From: Candidatus Sulfopaludibacter sp. SbA3
GTDB taxonomy: Bacteria; Acidobacteriota; Terriglobia; 20CM-2-55-15
Assembly: GCA_945861845.1 (NCBI GenBank)
Contig: CAMAWS010000182.1
Coordinates: 1-6,751 of the forward strand
Length of the DNA: 6,751 nucleotides
Direction: 5' to 3'
In this document: positions 6,465-6,751 of the stretch, piece by piece
Layout: each line of letters starts with the position of its first letter
Numbering within the stretch: position 1 is the stretch's first letter
Notes under the pieces: model-generated
Database searches by the model: none
Told to the model about the DNA's origin: nothing
What the model saw: only the letters and a program-made list of their open reading frames with translations
Made by a program: the position numbers and the translations under genes

Positions 6465-6751
6465 ATGGCAGGTATGAATTCAGTGGAGCCGCAAACAGTA
6501 GATCAAGTTCGACAAGAAGCGAATGCGCAATTGAACCCGCAGCGCAAGGCGGCGCTGGGGCAATTTTTGACGCCAGTTGATGTGGCGCGGTTTATGGCCT
6601 CTCTGTTTTCTCCACGAACAGGGCCCGTTCGTCTTTTGGATGCTGGAGCTGGCGTTGGATCATTGACGGATGCTTTTATCGAAAAATGGGGAAGCAACCA
6701 GGTCGCCGTCACAGCCTACGAAATAGACGCCACATTAACCTCGTATCTGCA
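6465..6751 (+). CDS. Eco57I-type adenine-N6 DNA methyltransferase (partial, N-terminal 95 residues)
   Basis: Open to the right edge. NPQRKAALGQFLTP (residues 24-37) is the RK..LGQFxTP signature (motif X) of Eco57I/N6-adenine DNA methylases. LLDAGAGVGSLT (57-68) is motif I, the S-adenosylmethionine-binding loop, and YEID (85-88) fits motif II. The catalytic NPPY motif would lie beyond the edge. Family knowledge: such enzymes methylate adenine in a specific DNA sequence, as the modification arm of a type II system, as a fused type IIG enzyme, or within defence loci. Start is uncertain: ATG 6465, ATG 6474 and GTG 6483 are in frame and none has a good Shine-Dalgarno, so a leaderless or weakly translated message is possible. 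By hand count it is about 53% G+C, lower than the lipoprotein gene appears, and it faces away from the other genes, which fits a horizontally acquired cassette. Confidence 0.85.
   Translation, partial: MAGMNSVEPQTVDQVRQEANAQLNPQRKAALGQFLTPVDVARFMASLFSPRTGPVRLLDAGAGVGSLTDAFIEKWGSNQVAVTAYEIDATLTSYL

Noticed and set aside
6305..6580. A 91-codon plus-strand frame and a 118-codon minus-strand frame (6105-6461) in the divergent region
   Set aside because: Both overlap supported genes in other frames and lack ribosome sites and recognisable domains.
1..6751. tRNA, rRNA, CRISPR array or insertion sequence
   Set aside because: I found no tRNA-like or rRNA-like sequence, no regularly spaced direct repeats and no transposase gene; the only repeats are the REPIN, the domain duplication and short dyads.

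Overview
The window most likely comes from an Acidobacteriota genome (Solibacter/Bryobacter-like). I infer this from a large Oar-type TonB-dependent receptor with the ELPLNGR, RNQFGGTIGGPI and KNKLFFFGG signatures that are strongly expanded in that phylum, a secreted six-bladed-propeller-like partner, and a fairly high G+C content. No taxonomic marker gene is present, so this rests on protein style alone.

Layout. Almost everything is on the minus strand. Reading in the direction of transcription: (a) 6235-4631 encodes a lipoprotein with two tandem class II aldolase/adducin domains, both with a complete set of metal-site residues. (b) 4630-4405 is an intergenic strip. It holds a short hairpin over the stop codon, a long REPIN-like inverted repeat and a good sigma70-like promoter. 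(c) 4404-1042 encodes a complete 1120-residue Oar/SusC-like outer-membrane receptor with a TTG start. (d) 24 bases further on, behind a strong Shine-Dalgarno, 1017-1 encodes a secreted or membrane-anchored NHL/YncE-type beta-propeller that runs off the left edge. (e) 6236-6464 is a divergent intergenic region with clustered inverted repeats. (f) 6465-6751 on the plus strand is the N-terminus of an Eco57I-type adenine-N6 DNA methyltransferase that runs off the right edge.

How it works together. The receptor and the propeller look like a two-gene envelope operon for binding or import of an unidentified large or complex ligand. The lipoprotein is probably transcribed separately, since a promoter and a REPIN lie between it and the receptor, but it is also an envelope protein. 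Its phosphate-binding residues differ from those of sugar-phosphate aldolases, so I infer a non-phosphorylated substrate. The methyltransferase belongs to a different, divergently transcribed unit, probably the first gene of a restriction-modification or defence locus lying to the right. No RNA genes, CRISPR array or insertion sequence were seen.
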